Of a stretch of DNA of 64,000 nucleotides, positions 26,252 to 34,499 are shown piece by piece. Positions within the stretch are counted from its first letter, which is position 1; each line of letters opens with the position of its first letter. The DNA is from Paradesertivirga sp966210515 (GTDB lineage Bacteria > Bacteroidota > Bacteroidia > Sphingobacteriales > Sphingobacteriaceae), in contig CBIHLM010000015.1 in NCBI GenBank assembly GCA_966210515.1, positions 1 through 64,000 on the forward strand, written 5' to 3'. Below the pieces are notes generated by a model. The model saw nothing but the letters and a program-made list of their open reading frames with translations, made no database searches and was not told the DNA's origin. Position numbers and translations under genes: made by a program.

Positions 26252-26875
26252 TTACGGAATATTTAAAAACTTATGAGTTTGTAAGGAAATTTCCCATTTC
26301 GGGTTTGCCATTACGTACTCAATGATTAAGGGGGTTATCTCTTTCGCTTTTGACCATTCTGGCTGAAGATATAACTTACACCCTGGAGAGACCAGTTCGG
26401 CGTACTTTTCAGCAAATTCAAAGTCGCTTTTGTTAAACACAATCACTTTTAACTCGCCAGCAACAGCAGCTAATCCGGGTAGAGGTGCTTTAAATTTTTT
26501 AGGTGAGAGGCAGATCCAATCCCAGGTTCCGGAAAGAGGGTAGGCTCCAGAAGTTTCAATAAAGGTTTTTATACCCCGGGATTGCAATTCCTTTGTCAGA
26601 TAATCAAGATTATAAATCAAAGGTTCACCGCCGGTTATTACAACTGCTCTTCCGGGATACTTTTCTGCATTCGCTACGATTTGATCCGCGGCGGTAAGAG
26701 GGTGAATGTCAGCATTCCAGCTTTCTTTAACATCACACCAGTGACAGCCTACATCACACCCGCCCAGGCGGATAAAATAAGCCGCCTTCCCTGTGTTATA
26801 ACCTTCTCCTTGTATGGTATAAAATTCTTCCATTAAAGGAAGTAAAGTTCCGTCTTCTGGTACTTGATGTGACAT
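26252..26875 (-). CDS. queE: 7-carboxy-7-deazaguanine synthase
   Basis: 207 residues. Radical SAM enzyme with the Cx3Cx2C cluster motif C40-x3-C44-x2-C47 ('GGCDVGCHWCDVK'), substrate block 'EEFYTIQGEGYNTGKAAYFIRLGGC', SAM-binding 'VVITGGEPL', and 'ETSG', the usual queE set. It converts 6-carboxy-tetrahydropterin to CDG, the third step towards queuosine. queC, queD and queF are not in the window. An exact -7 box TAAGTTTG lies 15 nt before the ATG. The OmpA-family gene follows 33 bp downstream. Confidence 0.95.
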   Translation of the reverse strand: MSHQVPEDGTLLPLMEEFYTIQGEGYNTGKAAYFIRLGGCDVGCHWCDVKESWNADIHPLTAADQIVANAEKYPGRAVVITGGEPLIYNLDYLTKELQSRGIKTFIETSGAYPLSGTWDWICLSPKKFKAPLPGLAAVAGELKVIVFNKSDFEFAEKYAELVSPGCKLYLQPEWSKAKEITPLIIEYVMANPKWEISLQTHKFLNIP

Positions 26876-26890
26876 TTCTTAAATTGGCTG

Positions 26891-26898
26891 CAAACTTA
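26891..26898 (-). promoter_or_regulatory. queE: -7 promoter box of queE (TAAGTTTG)
   Basis: Exact TAnnTTTG on the minus strand, 15 nt before the queE ATG. Confidence 0.5.
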
Positions 26899-26998
26899 CA
26901 CAAAATTTGAGGGTTGAATTTCACAGAAACGCCATATATTAATGAATTATGAAAATCCGCGTCTCATATCTAACATCTCAAATATCATATCTAAATCA

Positions 26999-27340
26999 AT
27001 GAAATGGTTCAAAGTATTTGATACTGAAGTATTGCAGCAACATGATTTTATAAAGGCAATATCTATAAATGGAAAAAAACTCTGTGTAGTAAAATCAGGG
27101 AATCAGGTAGTGTTCACTCAAGCTTATTGCCCGCACGCCGGCGCTGGTTTAAGTGGCGGCTGGTGCAAAAATGGAAAGTTGATTTGTCCTTTTCACCGTT
27201 ATGAATATGATTTAAAAACAGGAAGAGGTGCCGTCGGCCAAGGCGACTATATTGATATCTATCCTTCTGAATTGAGATCTGATGGAATTTATGTCGGTCT
27301 TCCTGAAAGTTTTAACTTGTTTAAATACCTATTTGAGTAG
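26999..27340 (+). CDS. Rieske [2Fe-2S] ferredoxin-like protein
   Basis: 113 residues from the ATG at 26999. An in-frame ATG at 26942 would add 19 residues unlike the family. The cluster ligands are C44-x-H46 ('YCPHAGAGLSGGWC') and C63-x2-H66 ('ICPFHRYEYD'), the classical Rieske pattern. It has no membrane anchor or signal peptide, so it is a soluble electron carrier, similar to small ferredoxin subunits of dioxygenases or nitrite reductases. It stands alone with no partner oxygenase; physiological partners are unknown. Confidence 0.9.
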   Translation: MKWFKVFDTEVLQQHDFIKAISINGKKLCVVKSGNQVVFTQAYCPHAGAGLSGGWCKNGKLICPFHRYEYDLKTGRGAVGQGDYIDIYPSELRSDGIYVGLPESFNLFKYLFE

Positions 27341-27380
27341 AGTAGTCAATCAATATCAGGACAAATTTGTTACGTAGTGT

Positions 27381-27815
27381 ATGACTGTTCAAGAAATTGA
27401 TAAAATTACCCGGGAGTTTTATGAATGTATTTGCTTTAGTCCCGAGCATTATCCCAAATTTGATCACTTACAGGAGCTGTTTTATGGAGACGGTAAGCTT
27501 ATAAATGGTAATTTCGATAAACCGTTAGAATTTACTGTGCATAGCTACATCCAGGCAATGATGCATCAGATTGATGATGGAAATGCAACTTTCTATTCTC
27601 AGCAGGAAATATCTGATGTGACAGAGGTTTTCGGCAAAACCGCGCAGCGGATAAGTGTTTATGAGTATTCATTCACAGCAGAAACCACCCAGCCATGGAA
27701 AAGAGGTGTCAATTATATCCAATACATTTTTATTGATGGAAATTGGAAAATAGTTTCGATGCTTTGGAATGATGAGAAAGAAGAGCTGGCGATTCCGGAA
27801 GCTTATTTAGTTTGA
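27381..27815 (+). CDS. NTF2-like/SnoaL-fold protein of unknown function
   Basis: 144 residues. 'IDKITREFYECICFSPEHYPKFDHLQELFYGDGKLINGN' followed by 'FTVHSYIQAMMHQIDDG..FYSQQEISDVTEVFGKTAQRISVYEYSF' and 'GVNYIQYIFIDGNWKIVSMLWNDE' has the alternation typical of the NTF2-like cone fold with a conserved final strand. No catalytic residues can be assigned. It lies 40 bp after the Rieske gene and overlaps the convergent PIN gene by 13 bp. Confidence 0.75.
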   Translation: MTVQEIDKITREFYECICFSPEHYPKFDHLQELFYGDGKLINGNFDKPLEFTVHSYIQAMMHQIDDGNATFYSQQEISDVTEVFGKTAQRISVYEYSFTAETTQPWKRGVNYIQYIFIDGNWKIVSMLWNDEKEELAIPEAYLV

Positions 27816-28234
27816 TGGGGTGTTAAGTACTTGTCACAGAAATCCATGCTGCTCAAAACCTCAATATCCGAAAAGTAGAAATCGTTTTTGTCTTCTGTAA
27901 TAATGCAGGAGCAATTGTGTTCTATCGCCGAGTAGTATTCTAATCCGTCCTCAAAATCCTGAATGGCTTTGTGTTGCAATGTTTTTGTAACAGATTCAGG
28001 AGTGTTTGCAGCGATAGATATATGCTCGCATAAAATCCTGATCTTTTCCTTCGCTTTTACCGTGCGATGTTTCTTTTCCGCAAAATAGAATGCAATAGCA
28101 ATGCAAATTGGAGAAGTGTATAATTTAAATTTATCAGTATCAGCCAGACTTAAAATCCTCGAAGTAAATGGAAAAACAGGGTATTCTTTGTTTAGTACAG
28201 AAACCAGAATATTAGCATCAAGAAATACCTTCAT
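27803..28234 (-). CDS. PIN-domain toxin (VapC-like)
   Basis: 143 residues of PIN-domain RNase: 'MKVFLDANILVSVLN' holds the first acidic residue (D6), with later acidic residues in 'QDFEDGLEYYSAIEHNCSCIITEDKNDF' (about 108-132). This group usually acts as the toxin in type II toxin-antitoxin systems by cleaving tRNA or other RNA. It overlaps its upstream antitoxin partner by 4 bp (ATGA), which supports translational coupling. The target RNA is unknown, and only one PIN gene is present here. Confidence 0.85.
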   Translation of the reverse strand: MKVFLDANILVSVLNKEYPVFPFTSRILSLADTDKFKLYTSPICIAIAFYFAEKKHRTVKAKEKIRILCEHISIAANTPESVTKTLQHKAIQDFEDGLEYYSAIEHNCSCIITEDKNDFYFSDIEVLSSMDFCDKYLTPHQTK

Positions 28235-28491
28235 TTTTTGGATTCAAAAAAATCTTTTTTAGAGCCTTGACGAGTTCTTTTTGTCTGATAAACAGCCTTA
28301 CCCTCTGCAACCTCATTGACCCAATCTGCTATTGGATAATCTTCTAAAGAACGGTAGTTGTCGGAGGTTACTTTGTTTAAAAGAAATTCTATTAACCTGG
28401 ACAAACTAATGTTATTATCTGCTGCGTATTTTTTTGCACGATTAATTACTTCATCATTAAAGCTTAAGGTTACTTTAGTGTCCATATTCAT
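28231..28491 (-). CDS. Ribbon-helix-helix antitoxin (DUF6364-like)
   Basis: 86 residues. The N-terminus 'DTKVTLSFNDEVINRAKKYAADNNISLSRLIEFLLNKV' is a typical RHH DNA-binding domain (about 4-42). A variable, charged C-terminus rich in Lys and Arg ('TKRTRQGSKKDFFESKK') would embrace the toxin. It is translated with the PIN gene via an ATGA overlap. The start may be M1 or M3. Two ATACGT elements lie 21 bp apart (minus strand) in the 44 bp upstream and are candidate operator half-sites. Confidence 0.85.
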   Translation of the reverse strand: MNMDTKVTLSFNDEVINRAKKYAADNNISLSRLIEFLLNKVTSDNYRSLEDYPIADWVNEVAEGKAVYQTKRTRQGSKKDFFESKK

Positions 28492-28534
28492 TCATTTAAA
28501 CACAAAATACAAACACGTATCAAATAAAAAAACA

Positions 28535-29515
28535 TTACGTATAAAATGGTAAAAATTTCTCTTTCTGCTCTTCTTGCAATGTAGGTGCAGTAGTATTTAA
28601 TGTCTTTCCATCCAATACTTCCTGATATAATTTAAGATACCTGTCCGTCATTAGCTCAGAGCTGAAGTTTTGCAATACATATTTATGGCACACCTCTGGA
28701 CTAAATTGATTGTTTTTTATTTTTTCGGTCAATTCAGCTTTTGAGGTTGATAAAAATCCAACTTCTGCAGGGACAAGCTCAGGTAGCGAACCATAGGGCG
28801 TTCCAAAAACCGGGCAGCCAAAATATAAACTTTCTGTGATAGCAATACCAAAAGGTTCATGCCATAATACTGGAAAAAGCAATCCTTTCGAGTGTCTTAG
28901 GGCTTCATTTTTCTCTTCACCTCCAATCATACCTTTAAACTTTATATTCAAATACGGGGTAATCCTTAAACCCATTTTAAGATTCACACGAGTGCCGCCG
29001 AGCACCATCAGTCTCTCTTTAGCTTTATTTATTATTTCAATTGCACCCCGCACATTTTTAACTCTCCATGCAGCTTTTGCTAAAAAATGGTAATACTTTC
29101 TTTCATTACCTAAACCCGGATCGCCATAATCAGAAAAATCCAAACCATTATGTACAAACACAGTGCTGCCATATCTTTCTGCATGATTTTTTGAGACAAA
29201 TACGGTGTTCATAGGAAGTTTGTGTCCATAGCCATAATTACCTTCTAAAGTATGTATAGACGGCTTGGTGTGCGTTTCATTAAAGCCGTAAAAGAAATGA
29301 ACGAAGTCAACATCTCCAGGTGTTTGGTCTTCAACTGTTTTGCTGAAATCATAAGGAATTACTTTAGCGAAATCGCAACTTGATCCTTCGGCTACTAAAA
29401 AGCTAACGCGGTGTCCCTTTTTAACAAGCTCTTTCCCTAGCCACCATACTATACGTTCTGTACCGCCATATTTATGTGCAGGAATTCGGGTGTTGTTAAC
29501 AATTAATATATGCAT
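28535..29515 (-). CDS. Glycosyltransferase family 4
   Basis: 326 residues from the ATG at 29515; the upstream in-frame start (29572) would add 19 non-homologous residues and overlap the divergent gene. N-terminal Rossmann domain with 'MHILIVNNTRIPAHKYGGTERIVWWLGKELVKKGHRV' and C-terminal domain with the GT4 E-x7-E signature in 'FPVLWHEPFGIAITESLYFGCPVFGTPYGSLPELV'. A retaining sugar-nucleotide transferase, probably for surface glycan or LPS; no other polysaccharide gene is adjacent. It starts 55 bp from the divergent sulfatase-type gene. Confidence 0.88.
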   Translation of the reverse strand: MHILIVNNTRIPAHKYGGTERIVWWLGKELVKKGHRVSFLVAEGSSCDFAKVIPYDFSKTVEDQTPGDVDFVHFFYGFNETHTKPSIHTLEGNYGYGHKLPMNTVFVSKNHAERYGSTVFVHNGLDFSDYGDPGLGNERKYYHFLAKAAWRVKNVRGAIEIINKAKERLMVLGGTRVNLKMGLRITPYLNIKFKGMIGGEEKNEALRHSKGLLFPVLWHEPFGIAITESLYFGCPVFGTPYGSLPELVPAEVGFLSTSKAELTEKIKNNQFSPEVCHKYVLQNFSSELMTDRYLKLYQEVLDGKTLNTTAPTLQEEQKEKFLPFYT

Positions 29516-29570
29516 GAACTCGTTATTTTTACAATTAATTAATATTGCGTTAATTTGCAGCGAAATTAAC

Positions 29571-31643
29571 ATGGAGTATCAAATTAATCGATTTTTTAAT
29601 AATTTTTATCGCCTGTTTAAAGTTTATGCTTTTTTTCTTGCGGTATTTACTTTATTCAGATTTTGGTTCTTTGTAAGATTAGGCGATTTTAATGAACTTG
29701 CCAAAACCCCCGGCGATGTTGTAGTTGCGTTTTTACGTGGTATGCAAAATGATACCATGATAATATGTTATTTTTTAGCACTACCTCTGGTTGTTTATCT
29801 AACGGGTATTTTTATTCTAAGTAAAGAATACCATCGTAAAGCAACGTTATTTACAGCTTGGTATACGGGAATTACTCTCGCTATCACAGTTATTATTCTT
29901 TTTGTTGATCAATACTATTACAATTATTTTCAGACTCATATAAGCGTCATCATATTTGGCTTGGCTGATGATGATTCCCAGACAGTAATGAGTTCTGTTT
30001 GGACTGATTATCCGATTATTCGAATATTTCTTGCATGGATCGGTGTTTTAGTTGCATTCAAGTATTTTCTCCGGCATATCTATTCTGGTAAGGAATATGT
30101 TTTTCACATTTCTAAAAGCTTGAAAGTGATTAGTGTTATAGCAATTCTTGGTATATTTTCACTGGCCCTTAAAGATCCCCGGGAAACACCTACCCGGCAG
30201 ATGCAGGCCTCGGACGTATGTCAAAATAAATTTGTTGATTTTTTGTCGATAAACGGTATTTATGCCCTGAAAAACTCTTACACTGAGCGAAAGAAGAGTG
30301 TCAATATAATAGAAAATGAACTAACCAGTCTGCGAGAACTAGGTTATCAGACACCCGTTCAGGCTGCAAAAGATTATTATACTGAAGATTCGCTCAACTC
30401 CGTTTCAGAGTCTGAAGCTTTTGATAAGCTATTCAGCAAAACTTCAAAAAGCTCATTTCTGGAAAAAAATAAGCCTAATGTAGTTTTTGTTTTCATGGAG
30501 AGCATGAGCAACTATAATATGAATTTCGATTCGGAACAAATGAATCTACTGGGGAGCCTCAGGAAGCATTTTAAATCGGATATATTGTTCCGTAATTTCG
30601 TTTCCAGCGGAAATATTACCATCCAAAGTCTGGAATACCTGATGGTGAACTCGCCGGTAGGCTTATCACAAACTAAATATCGGTCTACACAACTTCCTTC
30701 ATCTGTTGCCATTCCATTCAAAAACTCTGGCTATCAAACGAACTTTATTACAGGAGGTAAAGTAAACTGGCGATCAATGGATGAATTTGCTGCCAATCAG
30801 CGTTTTGATGAAGTGAAAGGAATGGGTCATATTCAATCTGAGATTAAAGGTTGCAAATCAAATAAATGGGGTGTATATGATGAGTATTTGTTTGATTATG
30901 TGTTTGAAAAGCTGAATCAAAAAGATTCCTCACCTAAGTTCTTTTTCGTGCAAACTACCACAAATCATACACCTTTCGAACTGCCGGCGGACTATAAGCC
31001 TTATAAAATTTCTATAGATGATACTTTAAAAGAGCGTTTGTTGGTTAAGGAAGAATTAGCAATTAAAAATCTTAACGCCTATCAATATTCAAACAATAGT
31101 TTGGGTGACTTTCTGGATAGAATTAAGAACTCAGATTTAGGGAAGAATACGATAATTGTTATGACAGGAGATCATAATAATTTAATGCTTTTCGATTTTG
31201 ATGAAGCGCATCAATTGCAGCAAAGGGGAGTTCCTTTGTACATGTATGTCCCTGAAAAATACAAACCGCAGACGACCATTAATACATCACGTTTCGCATC
31301 GCACAAAGATATTTTTCCAACGATATTTAATTTAGCCCTGTCAAACAGTCGGTATTTTAGTATTGGAAATAACTTACTTGATACAAGCTCAAAGGATGAG
31401 AATACCAAATACTTCGGAATGAATATAGGCTCCTTTACGTCTTTTAGCCAGGAGGCTGCTGTAAATTATTCATCGACCTCTGCCTTTTATACATGGAAGA
31501 ATAAAATTAACCAGGTTTTAGGCAAAGTTTCTAAATCAACTGAGGCCGAAAAGCTTCTAAAACGCTCGCGGGCAAACTATGCCTTATCGATGTTTTATAT
31601 CTTGAATCAAATAAGCTTAAACCAAAAGATGGCTCAACTGTAA
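29571..31643 (+). CDS. LTA-synthase-type membrane sulfatase/phosphotransferase
   Basis: 690 residues from the ATG at 29571; the in-frame upstream start at 29490 overlaps the divergent GT4 gene. Five N-terminal membrane helices (about 15-35, 55-76, 90-115, 155-175, 190-208) are followed by an extracytoplasmic alkaline-phosphatase-fold domain: 'NVVFVFMESMSNYNM', 'FVSSGNITIQSLEYLM' (putative catalytic Thr), 'GGKVNW', 'TTTNHTPFELP', 'IIVMTGDHNN'. The family includes LtaS, phosphoethanolamine and phosphoglycerol transferases. In a diderm, phosphoethanolamine or phosphoglycerol transfer to envelope glycans is the likeliest role. The final 10 bp overlap folD. Confidence 0.88.
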   Translation: MEYQINRFFNNFYRLFKVYAFFLAVFTLFRFWFFVRLGDFNELAKTPGDVVVAFLRGMQNDTMIICYFLALPLVVYLTGIFILSKEYHRKATLFTAWYTGITLAITVIILFVDQYYYNYFQTHISVIIFGLADDDSQTVMSSVWTDYPIIRIFLAWIGVLVAFKYFLRHIYSGKEYVFHISKSLKVISVIAILGIFSLALKDPRETPTRQMQASDVCQNKFVDFLSINGIYALKNSYTERKKSVNIIENELTSLRELGYQTPVQAAKDYYTEDSLNSVSESEAFDKLFSKTSKSSFLEKNKPNVVFVFMESMSNYNMNFDSEQMNLLGSLRKHFKSDILFRNFVSSGNITIQSLEYLMVNSPVGLSQTKYRSTQLPSSVAIPFKNSGYQTNFITGGKVNWRSMDEFAANQRFDEVKGMGHIQSEIKGCKSNKWGVYDEYLFDYVFEKLNQKDSSPKFFFVQTTTNHTPFELPADYKPYKISIDDTLKERLLVKEELAIKNLNAYQYSNNSLGDFLDRIKNSDLGKNTIIVMTGDHNNLMLFDFDEAHQLQQRGVPLYMYVPEKYKPQTTINTSRFASHKDIFPTIFNLALSNSRYFSIGNNLLDTSSKDENTKYFGMNIGSFTSFSQEAAVNYSSTSAFYTWKNKINQVLGKVSKSTEAEKLLKRSRANYALSMFYILNQISLNQKMAQL

Positions 31644-32515
31644 ACCTCTTTTTTTGCAGAAGCTAAAGTATTTTTTAGTAACCCTATTATAGTCATAAGT
31701 CCAACACCTCCGGGAACTGGAGTAATCCACGATGCTTTGGGAGCTACGTTTTCAAAGTCCACATCGCCATAGAGTTTGTAGCCGGATTTCGTCGTTTCGG
31801 ATTGTTCGCGATTAATACCCACATCAATTATTACAGCGCCTTCTTTTACCATATCGGCGGTAATGAAGTTCTTTTTGCCAATTGCGGCAACCACGATATC
31901 GGCCGAGCGTACAAAGCCTTCTAAGTTCCTTGTTTTGCTGTGAGTAAGCGTAACGGTGCAATTCCCCGGAACTGCGTTACGCGCCATTAAAACACTCATC
32001 GGACTACCTACAATATTGCTTCTCCCAACTACTACACAATGCTTCCCCGCAGTTTCAATCTGATATTCTTTCAGCATTAACATGATCCCGTAGGGAGTGG
32101 CTGGAATAAAACAGGGAAGATTGCGCATCATCCTGCCCAGATTGATCGGATGAAAGCCATCAACATCTTTTCGGTAATCAATGGCTTCGGTAACTTTTTC
32201 AGGATCAATATGTTTGGGGAGTGGAAGTTGAACAATTAATCCATCAACAAATTCATCTTGGTTAATCTCTTCAATCTTAGCTAATAGTTCATTTTCAGAA
32301 ACAGAAGCATCATAGCGAAACAGGGAAGATTTAAATCCAACCTTTTCGCAGTTTTTCATTTTGCTGGCAACATAGGTTTCGCTTCCACCATCATTACCTA
32401 CTAAAATGGCAACTAAATGTGGCTTACGACCCCGGGTTGCTAAAACTGCAGCGGCTTCGGCTGTTATTTCTTCTTTAAGTTTTTCTGATACGAATTTTCC
32501 GTCTAGTAACTGCAT
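31634..32515 (-). CDS. folD: Methylene-THF dehydrogenase / methenyl-THF cyclohydrolase
   Basis: 293 residues, full length. Catalytic Tyr/Lys pair Y48 and K52 ('SETYVASKMKNCE'), 'DGLIVQLPLPKHID', 'KDVDGFHPINLG', 'FIPATPYGIM' and the NADP-binding 'VVVGRSNIVGSPMSVLM', ending with 'TPVPGGVGLMTI'. It interconverts one-carbon units of tetrahydrofolate in the cytosol. The 3' end overlaps the convergent LTA-synthase-like gene by 10 bp. Upstream is a 138-bp repeat-filled gap before lepA on the same strand. Confidence 0.97.
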   Translation of the reverse strand: MQLLDGKFVSEKLKEEITAEAAAVLATRGRKPHLVAILVGNDGGSETYVASKMKNCEKVGFKSSLFRYDASVSENELLAKIEEINQDEFVDGLIVQLPLPKHIDPEKVTEAIDYRKDVDGFHPINLGRMMRNLPCFIPATPYGIMLMLKEYQIETAGKHCVVVGRSNIVGSPMSVLMARNAVPGNCTVTLTHSKTRNLEGFVRSADIVVAAIGKKNFITADMVKEGAVIIDVGINREQSETTKSGYKLYGDVDFENVAPKASWITPVPGGVGLMTIIGLLKNTLASAKKEVYS

Positions 32516-32517
32516 TT

Positions 32518-32651
32518 AGTATAAAGTAGTAAGTATAAAGTATCAAGACTAATTGCTTAACAAGCGTATTGATACTGGTTCTAATCATTTTAGTATCGAT
32601 TTTAAGCAGACAGTATCCAGTCTTTATACTTGATACTATATACTTGATACT
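32518..32651. repeat. Inverted pair of 14-bp iteron arrays between lepA and folD
   Basis: Left array: AGTATAAAG at 32518 and again at 32532, giving two 14-bp units (AGTATAAAGTAGTA, AGTATAAAGTATCA). Right array: TATACTTGATACT at 32625-32637 and 32639-32651, also period 14. The unit TGATACTATATACT (right) equals the reverse complement of AGTATAAAGTATCA (left) at 13 of 14 positions. About 80 bp separate the arms, so the RNA could form a long imperfect hairpin. Confidence 0.75.
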
Positions 32652-32653
32652 CT

Positions 32654-34441
32654 TTAATCCAATTTCAAAACCGCCATAAATGCCGATTGAGGTATTTCTA
32701 CGTTGCCCACCTGGCGCATGCGTTTCTTACCTTTCTTTTGTTTTTCCAATAGCTTCCGTTTCCGGGAAATATCACCACCATAACATTTTGCGGTTACATC
32801 TTTTCGTAAAGCTTTTACTGTTTCGCGAGCAATAATTTTCGCTCCGATAGAAGCTTGTATAATTATTTCAAATTGCTGGCGCGGTATAAGTTCTCTTAAT
32901 TTTTCGCAAATTCGTTTACCAAAATCATACGAATTGGTTCTGTGAATTAGTGAAGAAAGAGCATCTACCGGCTCTGCATTTAGACGGATATCCAAGCGCA
33001 CTAAATCTGATTGACGATAGCCTATCTGATGATAATCAAAAGACGCATACCCTTTGGAAATTGTTTTTAAGCGATCGTAGAAATCGAATACAATTTCGCC
33101 CATCGGCATTTCGAACACTAATTCAACACGATCAGAAGTAAGGTAAGATTGATTGACAATTATACCTCTTTTCTGAATACAAAGCGACATAACCGGTCCG
33201 ACGAATTCAGATTTCGTTATAATATTTGCTTTAATGTATGGCTCTTCAACAAAATCAATTTTGGAAGGGTCAGGAAGATCCGAAGGATTGTTTACCAGAA
33301 TTTCTTCGCCTCGGGTTGTAAAAGCTTTGTACGATACGTTCGGAACGGTAGTAATAACCGTCATGTTAAATTCCCGCTCTAAACGCTCCTGGATAATTTC
33401 CATGTGAAGCATCCCAAGAAAGCCGCAACGGAAACCAAAACCCAGGGCAGCAGAAGATTCCGGCTCGAAAACTATGGATGCATCGTTAAGCTGTAGTTTA
33501 TGCATGCTTTCGCGAAGTTCTTCAAATTCATCAGTATCTACCGGATAGATCCCGGCGAATACCATTGGTTTTACCTCTTCGAAACCTTGGATAGCTTCTT
33601 TGCTCGGACGATCTTTATGGGTAATTGTATCACCAACTTTTACTTCACGGGCTTCTTTAATTCCTGAGATGATGTATCCGACATCGCCGGTTTTTATTAC
33701 ATCTTTAGGCTGCTGCTGGAGTTTTAAGGTACCAACTTCATCGGCAATATATTCTTTGCCTGTGGCCACAAATTTGACTTTGTCACCCTTGCGGATTTCA
33801 CCGTGGACAACTTTAAAATAAGCAACAATTCCGCGGAATGAATTATATACAGAGTCGAAGATTAAGGCCTGTAATTCTCCGTCCGGGTTACCTTTTGGAG
33901 GATGAACCCGTTCGATAATAGCTCTTAAAATATCGTAAACACCCATTCCAGTTTTACCTGAAGCAGGAATTATCTCTTCGCGTTTACAGCCAATTAGCTC
34001 AACAATCTGGTCCTTAACTTCCTCGGGCATTGCCCCAGGGAGATCCATTTTGTTCAGAATCGGGATGATTTCTAAATCTTGTTCGAGGGCTAGATATAAA
34101 TTGGAAATTGTTTGTGCCTGAATTCCCTGGGCCGCATCAACGATTAACAATGCACCTTCACAGGCAGCAATTGAACGTGAAACTTCGTAAGAGAAATCAA
34201 CGTGTCCGGGGGTGTCAATCAGGTTTAAAACATAATCCTGCCCATCCAGTTGATAATTCATCTGGATAGCATGACTTTTTATAGTGATACCACGCTCACG
34301 CTCTAAATCCATATCATCAAGCAACTGGGCTTGCGATTCACGCTGAGTAATGGTATTGGTGTATTCCAGTAAACGATCAGCTAAAGTGCTCTTTCCGTGA
34401 TCGATATGTGCAATTATGCAAAAATTACGAATGTGCTTCAT
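32654..34441 (-). CDS. lepA: Elongation factor 4 (LepA)
   Basis: 595 residues from the ATG at 34441; upstream in-frame codons to 34543 are unlike the family. The GTPase domain shows 'IAHIDHGKSTLADRLL' (P-loop), 'ERGITIK' (switch), 'DTPGHVDF' and 'NKMDLPGA'. Domain II and the LepA-specific C-terminal domain end with 'GGDISRKRKLLEKQKKGKKRMR'. It is a ribosome-associated GTPase implicated in ribosome assembly and translation under stress. Exact -7 box TATCTTTG (minus strand, 34450-34457) sits 8 nt before the ATG. Divergent from the FN3K gene, with 58 bp between the starts. Confidence 0.97.
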   Translation of the reverse strand: MKHIRNFCIIAHIDHGKSTLADRLLEYTNTITQRESQAQLLDDMDLERERGITIKSHAIQMNYQLDGQDYVLNLIDTPGHVDFSYEVSRSIAACEGALLIVDAAQGIQAQTISNLYLALEQDLEIIPILNKMDLPGAMPEEVKDQIVELIGCKREEIIPASGKTGMGVYDILRAIIERVHPPKGNPDGELQALIFDSVYNSFRGIVAYFKVVHGEIRKGDKVKFVATGKEYIADEVGTLKLQQQPKDVIKTGDVGYIISGIKEAREVKVGDTITHKDRPSKEAIQGFEEVKPMVFAGIYPVDTDEFEELRESMHKLQLNDASIVFEPESSAALGFGFRCGFLGMLHMEIIQERLEREFNMTVITTVPNVSYKAFTTRGEEILVNNPSDLPDPSKIDFVEEPYIKANIITKSEFVGPVMSLCIQKRGIIVNQSYLTSDRVELVFEMPMGEIVFDFYDRLKTISKGYASFDYHQIGYRQSDLVRLDIRLNAEPVDALSSLIHRTNSYDFGKRICEKLRELIPRQQFEIIIQASIGAKIIARETVKALRKDVTAKCYGGDISRKRKLLEKQKKGKKRMRQVGNVEIPQSAFMAVLKLD

Positions 34442-34449
34442 TTGAACCG

Positions 34450-34457
34450 CAAAGATA
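34450..34457 (-). promoter_or_regulatory. lepA: -7 promoter box of lepA (TATCTTTG)
   Basis: Exact TAnnTTTG on the minus strand, 8 nt before the lepA ATG. Confidence 0.5.
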
Positions 34458-34488
34458 GTTTTTTGAAGGGATATTTGGAGTCTTAGCG

Positions 34489-34496
34489 TAAATTTG
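34489..34496 (+). promoter_or_regulatory. -7 promoter box (TAAATTTG)
   Basis: Exact TAnnTTTG with a 3-nt spacer to the ATG at 34500, so the predicted transcript starts at the codon itself. Confidence 0.5.
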
Positions 34497-34499
34497 ACA

